From CBDDEI01 sp965226775 (GTDB lineage: Bacteria > Chloroflexota > Dehalococcoidia > SHYD01), in the NCBI GenBank assembly GCA_965226775.1, contig CBDDEI010000002.1:2046001-2110000 (forward strand): a DNA stretch of 64,000 bases, given 5' to 3'. This document shows, in pieces, positions 36,860-45,897 of this stretch. Positions within the stretch are counted from its first letter, which is position 1, and every line of letters starts with the position of its first letter. A model generated the notes under the pieces. The model did not search any database. It saw only the letters and a list, made by a program, of their open reading frames with translations, and had not been told where the DNA came from. The translations under genes were made by a program, and so were the position numbers.

Positions 36860-38278
36860 ATGATCACCATCCAAGACTTGAAGGCACGGCAAATCCTGGA
36901 CTCCCGGGGCAACCCTACCGTAGAGGTGGAGGCCACGCTCTCCGATGGCTCCCGCGGCCGAGCGGCAGTCCCCTCCGGCGCCAGCACCGGCGCGCACGAG
37001 GCCGTAGAGCTGCGGGATGGCGATAAGAGCCGCTTTGGCGGCACAGGCGTCTCTAGGGCCGTTGCCAACGTGCGAGAGGCGCTCTTGCCCGCAGTGAAGG
37101 GCATGGACGCCGAGGAGCAGACTGCGGTGGACCGCAAGCTCATCGCAACGGATGGCACGCCCAACAAAGGCAAGCTCGGAGCAAACGCAATCTTGGGCGT
37201 CTCCCTCGCGGTGGCTCACGCCGTGGCCGCCTCACGCAAGCAATCGCTCTTTCGCTCAGTGGGCGGCGAGCAGGCCAACGTCCTGCCGGTGCCTATGATG
37301 AACATCCTCAACGGCGGCCGTCATGCGGAGAACTCCACAGACTTCCAGGAGTTCATGGTCATGCCCGTGGGCGCCGCCAACTTCTCGGATGCCCTCCGCA
37401 TGGGCGCAGAGATATATCAAGCGTTGAAGAAACTGGTGCAGGCTAGAGGTCAAAGCCCCACCGTAGGGGATGAAGGCGGCTTTGCCCCCTCGCTATCGTC
37501 CAACCAGGAGGCCCTCGCGCTGGTGGCGGAGGCTATCCAGGCCGCGGGCTACAAGGCGGGGTCGGACTGCTACCTTGCCCTAGACCTTGCCGCCACCGAG
37601 TTCTACGAAAACGGCCATTACCACCTGAAGAAGGAGGGGCGCAGCCTCACCTCGCAGGAGATGGTGGACTTCCTGGCTAGCCTGGCGGACCAGTACCCCA
37701 TCGTCAGCATTGAGGACGGCATGTCCGAGGACGACTGGGACGGCTGGAAGCTCCTGACCGCCCGGCTGGGCGACCGGGTGCAGCTTGTTGGCGACGACCT
37801 TCTGGTCACCAATACAACGCGCATCCAGCGCGCCATCGACGAGCAGGCGGTCAACTCAGTGCTTATCAAGCTCAACCAGATTGGCTCTCTTACCGAAACC
37901 CTAGAGGCAATGGAGATGGCCAAGCAGGCCGGCTGGACGAGCGTCATCAGCCATCGCTCCGGCGAAACCGAGGACACCACCATTGCGGACCTGGCGGTGG
38001 CCACCGGCTGCGGCCAGATCAAGACGGGCGCGCCTGCCCGCAGCGAGCGGGTGGCTAAGTACAACCAGCTCTTGCGCATTGAAGCTGAGCTGGGCGAAAA
38101 AGCCCGCTATGCCGCGCCGCTCCGCCTTCAAGACACTAAAATAATTGCCGCTCATGCCCCGCGACTCGCAGCGGCATCTTTTGGTATGAGAGCTGCCTTA
38201 GCCCGCTCTTCCACGTTAGCGACGTGTTTCCGCAAGAAATGTTGGGGAGAGCACATGCCCGAGCCAAAAGGCCTGTAA
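36860..38278 (+). CDS. eno: Enolase with an aberrant C-terminus from a probable frameshift
   Basis: Glycolytic 2-phosphoglycerate dehydratase. Family blocks: ARQILDSRGNPTVEVE, SGASTGAHEA, DEGGFAP, the DDLLVTNTTRI loop and the SHRSGETEDTTIADLAV active-site stretch. As read it is 472 aa, about 45 longer than usual. In the +1 frame, right after ARYA, the DNA encodes GRSAFKTLK and a TAA ending at 38144, the standard enolase end. A one-base insertion in the GCCGCGCCGC stretch at ~38111-38120 explains this; the corrected product is ~427 aa. RBS AGGAG. Confidence 0.95.
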   Translation: MITIQDLKARQILDSRGNPTVEVEATLSDGSRGRAAVPSGASTGAHEAVELRDGDKSRFGGTGVSRAVANVREALLPAVKGMDAEEQTAVDRKLIATDGTPNKGKLGANAILGVSLAVAHAVAASRKQSLFRSVGGEQANVLPVPMMNILNGGRHAENSTDFQEFMVMPVGAANFSDALRMGAEIYQALKKLVQARGQSPTVGDEGGFAPSLSSNQEALALVAEAIQAAGYKAGSDCYLALDLAATEFYENGHYHLKKEGRSLTSQEMVDFLASLADQYPIVSIEDGMSEDDWDGWKLLTARLGDRVQLVGDDLLVTNTTRIQRAIDEQAVNSVLIKLNQIGSLTETLEAMEMAKQAGWTSVISHRSGETEDTTIADLAVATGCGQIKTGAPARSERVAKYNQLLRIEAELGEKARYAAPLRLQDTKIIAAHAPRLAAASFGMRAALARSSTLATCFRKKCWGEHMPEPKGL

Positions 38279-38307
38279 AAAGCCTGGGTTTCTGTCTCTA
38301 TTTTTGC

Positions 38308-38313
38308 TATAAT
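38308..38313 (+). promoter_or_regulatory. Candidate -10 for purF
   Basis: TATAAT about 62 nt before the purF start, in the stretch freed if the enolase frame is corrected. The -35 is poor. Confidence 0.45.
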
Positions 38314-38374
38314 CAATTTGCCTAGTTCTCACCGTTAGGTTTGCCCTGCAGCAGAGGAGTATCACACGCCCCAA

Positions 38375-39853
38375 ATGCACCGGGCCCCCCAAGATGAGTC
38401 CGCAGCGCAAGATCAGCTTCACGAGGCTTGCGGAGTCTTTGGTATCTACGCCCCAGGCGAAGATGTCGCCAGGATGACCTTCTACGGTCTCTATGCGCTA
38501 CAGCACCGGGGACAGGAGAGCGCCGGCATCGCCTCCGCTTACAAAGACAAGATTAACGTCCACACCGGCATGGGACTCGTCACCCACGCTTTTGAAGAGG
38601 CAGACCTCATTGCCCTCCGCGGCGACATGGCTATAGGCCACACCCGCTACTCCACCACCGGCTCCACCCATCCCCGCAACGCGCAGCCCTTCATTGCTGA
38701 GGGTGAGCTGGGCCAAATCGCCCTCTCTCACAATGGCAACGTGGTTAATGCCGGGGACCTGCAGGCAGAGCTGCGTGAGCAGGGCAAGACCTTCTCATCT
38801 TCCACCGACTCCGAGGTCATTGCCGTTGCGATTGCCCACGCGCCGGGAGACACCTGGGTAGAAAAGATCAGGCACGCATTGCGCCGGTTTAGCGGCGCAT
38901 ATTGTTTGACCCTCCTGACCAAAGACAGCGTTATTGCCGTGAGAGACCCCATGGGCATCCGTCCCCTCTGTCTCGGCAAGCTCAACGGCAGTTGGGTGGT
39001 GGCCTCCGAAACCTGCGCGTTGGACCATCTGGGCGCACAGTACATCCGGGACATCGATCCCGGCGAGATGGTAGTCCTTGACAGCGCCGGCGTCACCAGC
39101 CATCAAGTCGAGGAATCGCCGCGCCAGGCCTTCTGCATCTTTGAGCACATCTACTTCGCCCGACCGGACAGCGTCCTGAACGGACGGCTGACTTATCTCT
39201 CCCGCGAACGCATGGGCGAACGCCTGTCGGAGGAGCATCCTGTGGAGGCCGATATCGTCATCGGCACGCCGGACTCCGCCATCCCTGCCGCCATCGGCTA
39301 CGCTAAAGCCTCCGGCATTCCCTACAGTGAGGGGCTTATCAAGAACCGCTACGTGGGCCGCACCTTCATTCAGCCCGACCAGCGCATCCGCGCCCTAGGC
39401 GTGCAGCTTAAGTTCAACCCGCTGCCAGAAGTGCTGCAAGGGAAACGCCTGATAGTGGTGGACGATAGTATTGTGCGGGGCACTACTACCCCTCGCGTCG
39501 TGGGCCTGCTACGGCGCGCCGGCGCAAAAGAAGTGCACCTGCGTATCTGCTCCCCGCCTATCAAGAACCCCTGCTTCTTCGGGGTAGACATGGCGTCGAA
39601 GAGCGAGCTTATCGCTGCGCAGCACAGCATACCTGCAATCCGGGACATCGTGGGCGCCGACTCTCTCGGTTACCTAAGCCTTGCCGGCCTGGAATGGGCC
39701 ATCAATTTGCCAGACAGCGTCCTCTGCACCGCCTGTATAAGCGGCAACTACCCCTTGCCGGTACAGCTGGAGCTAGACAAGCTTGCGTTGGAGTCCGGAT
39801 GGGCGCTGGACCCGGACCGGCAGAGCGGCGCTGCCGGCGACCGCCTCAAGTAG
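38375..39853 (+). CDS. purF: Amidophosphoribosyltransferase
   Basis: First committed step of de novo purine synthesis: PRPP + glutamine to phosphoribosylamine. 492 aa. The 18-residue propeptide ends before C19 (EACGVFGIYAP), the catalytic N-terminal Cys of the glutaminase domain. The PRTase domain has the PRPP loop VVDDSIVRGTTT. The CxxC pair LCTACISG and another Cys (NPCFFGVD) suggest the Fe-S form found in Bacillus-type enzymes. RBS GAGGAG is 17 nt upstream, so the start is slightly uncertain. purH follows 117 nt later. Confidence 0.96.
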   Translation: MHRAPQDESAAQDQLHEACGVFGIYAPGEDVARMTFYGLYALQHRGQESAGIASAYKDKINVHTGMGLVTHAFEEADLIALRGDMAIGHTRYSTTGSTHPRNAQPFIAEGELGQIALSHNGNVVNAGDLQAELREQGKTFSSSTDSEVIAVAIAHAPGDTWVEKIRHALRRFSGAYCLTLLTKDSVIAVRDPMGIRPLCLGKLNGSWVVASETCALDHLGAQYIRDIDPGEMVVLDSAGVTSHQVEESPRQAFCIFEHIYFARPDSVLNGRLTYLSRERMGERLSEEHPVEADIVIGTPDSAIPAAIGYAKASGIPYSEGLIKNRYVGRTFIQPDQRIRALGVQLKFNPLPEVLQGKRLIVVDDSIVRGTTTPRVVGLLRRAGAKEVHLRICSPPIKNPCFFGVDMASKSELIAAQHSIPAIRDIVGADSLGYLSLAGLEWAINLPDSVLCTACISGNYPLPVQLELDKLALESGWALDPDRQSGAAGDRLK

Positions 39854-39970
39854 TTCGCCACCCGTGCCTGCACAGGCCAACCTACTCGACACAATCTGCA
39901 CTTTCGTCCCCTAATAAGCTCGCCCGCAAGAATCGGGTGAGTTAACGCACAACGTGACTAGGAGCATGCC

Positions 39971-41533
39971 ATGCGGGCAATACTGAGTGTCTACGACAAG
40001 ACCCAACTCCAGGAGCTGGCCGCTGGCCTTACTGCGCTGGGCGTTGAGCTTTTCAGCACTGGCGGCACCAAGAAAGCCTTAGAGGACGCCCGCATCCCGG
40101 TGCGCGCAGTAGAAGACCTCACCGGTTTCCCTGAGATGATGGACGGCCGCGTCAAGACCCTGCATCCTGCGGTCCACGGCGGCATTCTGGCCCGCAGAGA
40201 CGTCCCGCAGGACATGGCCCAACTGCAGCAACACGGCTTTGGCCCCCTGGACATGGTGGTGGGCAACCTCTATCCCTTCGTGGCTACCATTGCACAACCC
40301 GGCGTTGCGCTATCCGATGCGCTGGAGAACATCGACATCGGTGGGCCGACAATGCTGCGCGCGGCTGCCAAGAACCACCCCAGCGTGTGGGTAGTCACCG
40401 ACCCCCAGGACTACGAGCCGGTGCTCGATGCGCTGAAGCAGGGCGAGAACGATGACAACCGCGCGTTCCGTCGCCGTCTTGCGGCTAAGGCCTTCCAGCA
40501 CGTGGCCTACTACGATACGGTCATCGCCGGCTACCTGCGTGGCGAAGACGACCCGTTCCCCGAGGAGCTCACCCTGGCATACCAGCGCAAACAAACGCTC
40601 CGCTATGGCGAGAACCCCCACCAGAAGGGTGCGCTCTACCAGGAGCCGCTGATTGGGTTCAGCAGCCTGGTGGTCGGCGAGCGGCTCATGGGGCAGCAGC
40701 CCTCCCTCTGCAATTTCTACGACCTCTCTGCGGCGCTGGAGACGGTGCGAGACCATCCCGACCGCGCTGCGGCGGTGGTGATTAAGCACGCCACACCCAG
40801 CGGCTTCGCCTTTGGCGCAACACCGGCGGAGGCGCTGCAGAAGGCCATCCATGCGGATGCTACCTCTGCCTTCGGCGGGATCATCGGCCTCAACAGGATG
40901 CTGGACGTAGACACCGCCCAGGTAGTGGCCGCGTTCAAAGAGGACGAAGCATCCAACATTGATGCTATCGTCGCGCCAGGCATCGAACCGGAGGCCAAGG
41001 AGATCCTGGAAAAGACCCGCCGGCGCACCATCCTCTACTCCGTGCCCGCCATTCAGCGGCTTCCCGCTGGCTATCGAAACCTGAAGCAGATCCCAGGCGG
41101 GCTGCTCTATCAAGAGGCGGACGTGCTGCCCATCCAGACCACGGACTGGAAGGTGGTCACAGAGGTAGCGCCCACGCCTGAGCAGATGGAGGCCATGCAA
41201 GAAGCATGGTCGCTGCTGCGGCGCATTCGTTCCAACACTATCCTCATCTGGAACGGCACGGAGAAGGTTACGCTGGGCATCGGCAGCGGGCAGGTGAGCC
41301 GCGTGGGTGCGGCCAAGCTCGCGCTGCAGCAGGCGGGAGAGCGTGCCAAGGGCGCTGTCCTGGCCTCGGACAGCTTCTTCCCCTTCCAGGACTCGGTAGA
41401 GCTTGCGGCCAGCTATGGCATCGCTGCGGTGGTGCAGCAAGGCGGCTCAATTAACGACGGTGCATCCATAGCCGCCGCAAACGCCGCCGGCATCCCCATG
41501 GTACTCACAGGCCAGCGCGCCTTCTGGCACTAG
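39971..41533 (+). CDS. purH: Bifunctional AICAR formyltransferase/IMP cyclohydrolase
   Basis: Catalyses the last two steps of IMP synthesis. 520 aa: N-terminal MGS-like IMP cyclohydrolase (LSVYDKTQL, STGGTKKALED, MDGRVKTLHP) and C-terminal AICAR transformylase with RYGENPHQ and the KHATPSGFA block, both needed for activity. Start ATG at 39971 with AGGAG 7 nt upstream. It lies in the pur region with purF. The next gene begins 23 nt after it, so co-transcription is likely. Confidence 0.97.
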   Translation: MRAILSVYDKTQLQELAAGLTALGVELFSTGGTKKALEDARIPVRAVEDLTGFPEMMDGRVKTLHPAVHGGILARRDVPQDMAQLQQHGFGPLDMVVGNLYPFVATIAQPGVALSDALENIDIGGPTMLRAAAKNHPSVWVVTDPQDYEPVLDALKQGENDDNRAFRRRLAAKAFQHVAYYDTVIAGYLRGEDDPFPEELTLAYQRKQTLRYGENPHQKGALYQEPLIGFSSLVVGERLMGQQPSLCNFYDLSAALETVRDHPDRAAAVVIKHATPSGFAFGATPAEALQKAIHADATSAFGGIIGLNRMLDVDTAQVVAAFKEDEASNIDAIVAPGIEPEAKEILEKTRRRTILYSVPAIQRLPAGYRNLKQIPGGLLYQEADVLPIQTTDWKVVTEVAPTPEQMEAMQEAWSLLRRIRSNTILIWNGTEKVTLGIGSGQVSRVGAAKLALQQAGERAKGAVLASDSFFPFQDSVELAASYGIAAVVQQGGSINDGASIAAANAAGIPMVLTGQRAFWH

Positions 41534-41556
41534 ACTAACGCCCGTTCCTCTACCCC

Positions 41557-42363
41557 ATGACGACGCCAAGCGGATCGCCTTCTTCAGACCTACCCGCTGG
41601 GCGGCTGCCCCATACGGTAACCACTGTGGAGACCGCCGCCGGCCTCATTAAGCCCCAACGTGTGGATGTGGTCATCCCTGTGTACAACGAGGCGCACGTG
41701 CTGGCGGGAAGCATCGAGCAGCTGCGCGCCTTTCTCTCCGCTCACCTCCAGCCGCACCGGTGGCGCATCGTCGTCGCAAACAACGCCTCCACCGACCACA
41801 CGCTGGAAGTGGCCCAGCAGCTGGCCCAGACCTACCCAGAAGAGGTTGGCTACGTCCACCTCGACCAGAAGGGCCGCGGCAGAGCCCTCAAGCGGGCCTG
41901 GCTGGAGAGCGACGCCGACATCCTGAGCTACATGGACGTGGACCTCTCTACGGGGTTAGAGGCCTTCCCTTTGCTGGTGCAAGCCATCATCAACGGCTAT
42001 GACGTTGCTACCGGCTCCCGGCTCATGCCGGAGTCCCAGACCAGCCGCTCCGCCAAGCGTGAGTTCATCTCCCGCACGTACAATCTCATCGTCCGCCTCA
42101 GCCACGGATCTAAGGTTATCGATGCCCAATGCGGCTTCAAAGCCATCAGCCGCCCGGCGGTGCAGGATCTAGTGCCCTTGGTGGAGAACAACGAGTGGTT
42201 CTTTGACACGGAACTCCTACTCTTGGCTCAGCAGCGCGGCTACACGATCAAAGAGCTCCCTGTCCGCTGGGTAGAAGACCCGGACACCCGTGTGAACATC
42301 CTCCGCACTGCCCTAGAAGACCTGCGCGGCCTAGTGCGTGTCCGCTTCCGCCCGCCCAAGTAG
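41557..42363 (+). CDS. Family 2 glycosyltransferase (dolichyl-phosphate-sugar synthase-like)
   Basis: 268 aa. GT-A fold with the opening VDVVIPVYNEA, metal-binding Asp motif YMDVDLS, and the block GSRLMPESQTSRSAKREFISRTYNLIV, typical of dolichyl/polyprenyl-phosphate beta-glucosyltransferases. No C-terminal membrane helices are seen, unlike bactoprenol glucosyltransferases. It probably transfers sugar from a nucleotide sugar to a lipid carrier (family knowledge). In a likely operon with purH. Confidence 0.85.
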   Translation: MTTPSGSPSSDLPAGRLPHTVTTVETAAGLIKPQRVDVVIPVYNEAHVLAGSIEQLRAFLSAHLQPHRWRIVVANNASTDHTLEVAQQLAQTYPEEVGYVHLDQKGRGRALKRAWLESDADILSYMDVDLSTGLEAFPLLVQAIINGYDVATGSRLMPESQTSRSAKREFISRTYNLIVRLSHGSKVIDAQCGFKAISRPAVQDLVPLVENNEWFFDTELLLLAQQRGYTIKELPVRWVEDPDTRVNILRTALEDLRGLVRVRFRPPK

Positions 42364-42466
42364 CCCTCTCCACCTTCCGCCAGTCATCCGCTATTCTCAG
42401 GGTGCGCACGCGCCGTGTATACTCATGTCAAATAACAACCTCGTCTAGAAAGCGTTAGGTAACCCT

Positions 42467-44317
42467 ATGAACATCGTCGTTTGCATCAAGCAAGTGCCCA
42501 ACGTGGCCCAGATCAAGTTCGACTCCGAAACCCGCACCCTCGTGCGAGAAGGCGTCACGCTCCAGCTCAACTCCCTGGATCGTCGCGCCATCACCCAAGC
42601 CATACGCTTGAAGGAAGCGCACGGTGGAACCGTTACCTTTATCACCATGGGCCCACCTCAGGCGAAATCGGCGCTGGCCGAGGCTATGGCCACCGGCGGC
42701 GACCGCGCCATCCACCTCAATGACCGCGCCTTTGCTGGCTCGGACACCCTTGCCACTGCCCGAACGCTGGCAACCGCTATTAAGAAGCTGGATTACGACG
42801 TGATCATCTGCGGCCGCTTCACCAACGACTCCGAGACGGGCCAGGTAGGACCGGAAGTTGCCGAACTCCTAGGTATACCGCACGCAACCAACGCCCGAAC
42901 AGTGGAGTACGAGCCCGTCGGCGGCAAAATGCTCGTGACCCGGGAGATAGAGGAGGGTTGGGACAAGTGGGAGCTTGATCTGCCCTGTCTGTTCACTGCA
43001 GGCGAGTTCCTCATCCTCTCCATCCGTCCCAGCGCCGCGGAAGTTGAAGCCGCCATGGCCCAGGAAGTAGAGGTCTGGACTGCTGCCGATCTTGGTCTCT
43101 TGCCGGAAGAGGTAGGTCTAGCCGGCTCCCCCACTTCCGTCTCAGAGATTCGAGAGATGCACGTTGACCGGCGCCAGCAGGTCGTTAGTGGCGCTAACCC
43201 GGAGCAGGCCGCCGGTCAAATGGTGGACTATCTCCTCAAAGAAGGCCTCTACACTCCCTGGCAACGCTCCATCGCATCGCTGCCGCCACGCGCTTCTGCT
43301 GCCGCACCGGGCACGGCACAAGCCGTCTGGGTAATCCCTGAACTAGCCCAAGGACAGATACGCGGCGTGACCTATGAGCTATTGAGCAAGGCGGCGGAGC
43401 TGGCGCAACGGCTTAACAGCGAAGTTGCTGCCGTCCTCATTGGCAACAACGTTAGCGCACAGGCGGAAGTCCTGGCTAGCTACGGCGCAGACCGGGTCTA
43501 CGTAGCAGACCATCCTGATCTGGACCACTACCACACTCTGCGGTACACACAGGTACTGGCAGAGGCCATTGCCAGCCATAAGCCGTACGCCGTGCTCTTC
43601 CCCGCCAGCATCAACGGGCGGGACCTGGCCCCCAGGGTAGCCGCTCGCTTGGGCCTGGGCCTCACTGGCGACTGCATTGGCCTGGAGATCGATGACCAGC
43701 AGCGGCTAGTGCAGCTTAAGCCCGCGTTCGGCGGCAACATCGTGGCTCCCATCCTTACGCGCACCACACCGGCTATGTGCACCGTACGCCCGGGCGTCCT
43801 GGACCGCCTGGCTCCGGCCTCAGGGCGAACAGCCGCTATCGAAGCGCTGTCCCTGGGCCAGTGGCAAGAGAACCACATGCGCCACCTTGGCCTTGAGCGC
43901 CTTCCCGGCGATGAGGGCCTCGCCTTAGAAGAGGCCGAGGCGCTGGTGGGTGTGGGCAACGGCGTGTCCCTCCCCGACGACCTGCCGCTCTTCCAGGAGC
44001 TGGCGCAGCTTGTAGACGGCAGCATCGCTACCACCCTACGAGTAGTAGCCAATGGGCAGCTGCCAGGGCCGTTGCAGGTGGGCCTCACCGGACGGTCGGT
44101 TGCCCCCCGCTTCTACATCACCTCAGGTATTTCAGGAGCGTTGAATCACTTAATCGGCGTTCAGAAGTCCGAGCACATCGTCGCTATCAACAACGATCCT
44201 GAAGCGCCCATCTTCAAGAGTTGCGACTTCGGCATCATTGGTGACTACAAGACGCTGGTTCCCGCGGTCATCGACCAACTGAAGGCCGCCAAGGCTGAAT
44301 CCGGCAGGGCACACTAA
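42467..44317 (+). CDS. Fused electron transfer flavoprotein, beta and alpha subunits
   Basis: 616 aa. Residues ~1-250 are EtfB: NIVVCIKQVPNV, the adenine-binding GRFTNDSETGQVGPEVAELL, and a beta-subunit recognition region near EIEEGWDKWEL. After a linker, residues ~285-616 are EtfA, ending with the FAD-binding region GRSVAPRFYITSGISGALNH, EHIVAINNDPEAPIF and DFGIIGDYKTLVPAV. ETF moves electrons from acyl-CoA and other dehydrogenases to the respiratory chain. The two subunits are usually separate genes; here they form one polypeptide. Single gene. RBS weak. Confidence 0.93.
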   Translation: MNIVVCIKQVPNVAQIKFDSETRTLVREGVTLQLNSLDRRAITQAIRLKEAHGGTVTFITMGPPQAKSALAEAMATGGDRAIHLNDRAFAGSDTLATARTLATAIKKLDYDVIICGRFTNDSETGQVGPEVAELLGIPHATNARTVEYEPVGGKMLVTREIEEGWDKWELDLPCLFTAGEFLILSIRPSAAEVEAAMAQEVEVWTAADLGLLPEEVGLAGSPTSVSEIREMHVDRRQQVVSGANPEQAAGQMVDYLLKEGLYTPWQRSIASLPPRASAAAPGTAQAVWVIPELAQGQIRGVTYELLSKAAELAQRLNSEVAAVLIGNNVSAQAEVLASYGADRVYVADHPDLDHYHTLRYTQVLAEAIASHKPYAVLFPASINGRDLAPRVAARLGLGLTGDCIGLEIDDQQRLVQLKPAFGGNIVAPILTRTTPAMCTVRPGVLDRLAPASGRTAAIEALSLGQWQENHMRHLGLERLPGDEGLALEEAEALVGVGNGVSLPDDLPLFQELAQLVDGSIATTLRVVANGQLPGPLQVGLTGRSVAPRFYITSGISGALNHLIGVQKSEHIVAINNDPEAPIFKSCDFGIIGDYKTLVPAVIDQLKAAKAESGRAH

Positions 44318-44372
44318 CACCACAAGCCCTTGGGAGAAGCATCCGTGGCAAAGGGTTGGTTCTTCCTAGGGT

Positions 44373-45428
44373 GTGCCGGCATCTTCGCGCTGGTGGCGCT
44401 GCTCGTCCTCAGGCGGCCCTTCTAACGAGCCGGCCCCAAGCGTTGCGGCCGCTCCTGCGGCTCCCCTTGCCGCCACGGCGCTGAGCAATCCTCCTGAAGT
44501 CACAGAGGGCGGCGCAGGCCCCCTCCTCGCGCCGGACTACCAGGAGCCAGACCCTACGCCTGCACCACCGCAAGCGCCCACGATACCGGACGTGGCCGCG
44601 GAGGCCTACATTGAGGAGGGTGCAGGCCCCATCCTCGTGCCGGACTACCAGAAGCCAGACCCTACGCCTGCACCGCCGGAAGCGCCCAAGCTACCGGGCG
44701 TGGTTGCGAAGGCCTACATAGTGGTGGACGCGGCAACGGGCGCCGTGCTGGCAGAGCATCAGGCCCATCAGCGGCGTCCTGTCGCAAGCCTTACCAAGAT
44801 CATGACTGCGCTCTTAGTGCTGGAGCAGGCTCGCCTCGATGAAGTCGTCACGGTAGACGATGCCATAAGCAGGCTGTCTCGCCGCAGCACGGTTATGGGC
44901 GTTGTCCCTGGCGAGCAGCTTACGGTGCGTGACCTGCTCTATGGCATGATGCTCCCTTCTGGTAACGACGCCGCGCTGGCGTTAGCTATCCATGTAGGCG
45001 GCGCCGAGAGCGCTTTTGTGGGCATGATGAACGAGCGCGCAGACGGGCTGGAGATGAAGAACACCCACTTCGCCAACTCTCATGGCCTGGATTCCCGTCG
45101 CGGCAACCACTACAGCAGCGCCTACGACCTCTCCCTGCTGACCCGCGTCGCCATGGAGAACGCTACCTTCCGGGAGATCGTGGCGACCTACTCATGGAGC
45201 GCCCAGGGACTGCTGCAACCCTACGGCTTGTACAACCGCAACTCACTGATCAACAGGTACGCTGGAGCAGATGGTGTGAAGATTGGCTACACCCGCCGCG
45301 CCGGCCAGACCATCGTCGGCTCTGCGGTGCGCAAAGAAACACGCCTGCTGGCCGTTGCGTTAGGCAGCACCCAGTCCATTACCGACGCCATTCGTCTGCT
45401 GGACTTTGGGTTTCAGCAACCTCCCTAG
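44373..45428 (+). CDS. D-alanyl-D-alanine carboxypeptidase (PBP5/DacA-like), N-terminus disrupted by a frameshift
   Basis: 351 aa from GTG 44373. Catalytic motifs: S139-L-T-K142 (SxxK), S196-G-N198 (SxN) and K-I-G near residue 298 (DGVKIGYTRRAG), so the enzyme domain is complete. Residues ~46-115 hold two 36-residue repeats (GAGPxLxPDYQxPDPTPAPP). The true start is probably GTG 44345 (GGGAG 8 nt upstream), encoding MAKGWFFLGCAGIFALVA. One extra C at 44399 breaks that frame just before C-S-S-S-G-G. Removing it gives a lipobox LVA-C. The real protein is probably a lipoprotein. Confidence 0.88.
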   Translation: MPASSRWWRCSSSGGPSNEPAPSVAAAPAAPLAATALSNPPEVTEGGAGPLLAPDYQEPDPTPAPPQAPTIPDVAAEAYIEEGAGPILVPDYQKPDPTPAPPEAPKLPGVVAKAYIVVDAATGAVLAEHQAHQRRPVASLTKIMTALLVLEQARLDEVVTVDDAISRLSRRSTVMGVVPGEQLTVRDLLYGMMLPSGNDAALALAIHVGGAESAFVGMMNERADGLEMKNTHFANSHGLDSRRGNHYSSAYDLSLLTRVAMENATFREIVATYSWSAQGLLQPYGLYNRNSLINRYAGADGVKIGYTRRAGQTIVGSAVRKETRLLAVALGSTQSITDAIRLLDFGFQQPP

Positions 45429-45680
45429 CTCCTCTGAACACGTTGCGCCGCCAACGACCTCCGCCAATCCGGCTTCCCGCTCTGCCTCGTTGTCGTATGT
45501 GGCAGCAAGCCGCGCGCTCCTGTACCTGGCAGCGCGCTCCTGTAAGCGCCGGCAACGCTACGCCCCGTAAGCTGCTATCCAGGCTGTGACACGATGCCGA
45601 CCGCTGCTCTCGCTTCTTGTAGCCGTGCTGCCAAGCTGATACAATACCTATGCGCCCGCTTCTAGCGGGCACCATTGCGC
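45429..45680. other. Gap before tRNA-His
   Basis: No gene. Holds a short direct repeat (GCGCGCTCCTGTA, about 45515-45545) and the tRNA-His promoter. Confidence 0.5.
45617..45645 (+). promoter_or_regulatory. Promoter of tRNA-His
   Basis: -35 TTGTAG (45617-45622), 17-nt spacer, -10 TACAAT (45640-45645). The tRNA begins 36 nt later. Confidence 0.7.
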
Positions 45681-45757
45681 GGTGGGCGTAGCCGAGTGGT
45701 TAAGGCGCCTGGTTGTGGCCCAGGAGAACGTGGGTTCGAACCCCACCGTCCACCCCA
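45681..45757 (+). tRNA. tRNA-His (GTG)
   Basis: Cloverleaf with the His-specific extra G(-1) paired to C73, acceptor GTGGGCG / CGTCCAC, anticodon loop TTGTGGC (GTG) and encoded CCA. A degenerate copy exists at 47826. This one is the intact gene. Confidence 0.95.
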
Positions 45758-45816
45758 TTCTCCCCTAGAGAGTGCTCCTCCTACACAAACTTCCCCAACA
45801 TCCCCAGCAACAAACA

Positions 45817-45850
45817 GCCGCCGCGAGCATGGCTCGCGGCGGCTTTGTTC
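45817..45850. terminator. Bidirectional terminator between tRNA-His and solute-binding protein 1
   Basis: Arms AGCCGCCGCGAGC / GCTCGCGGCGGCT with flanking AACA / TTGTT; serves the tRNA on plus and the lipoprotein gene on minus. Confidence 0.85.
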
Positions 45851-45897
45851 TAGCGGTCTGATGAGGAGAGTAACCTCCTCTCAGCTGCGCCTAGTTG

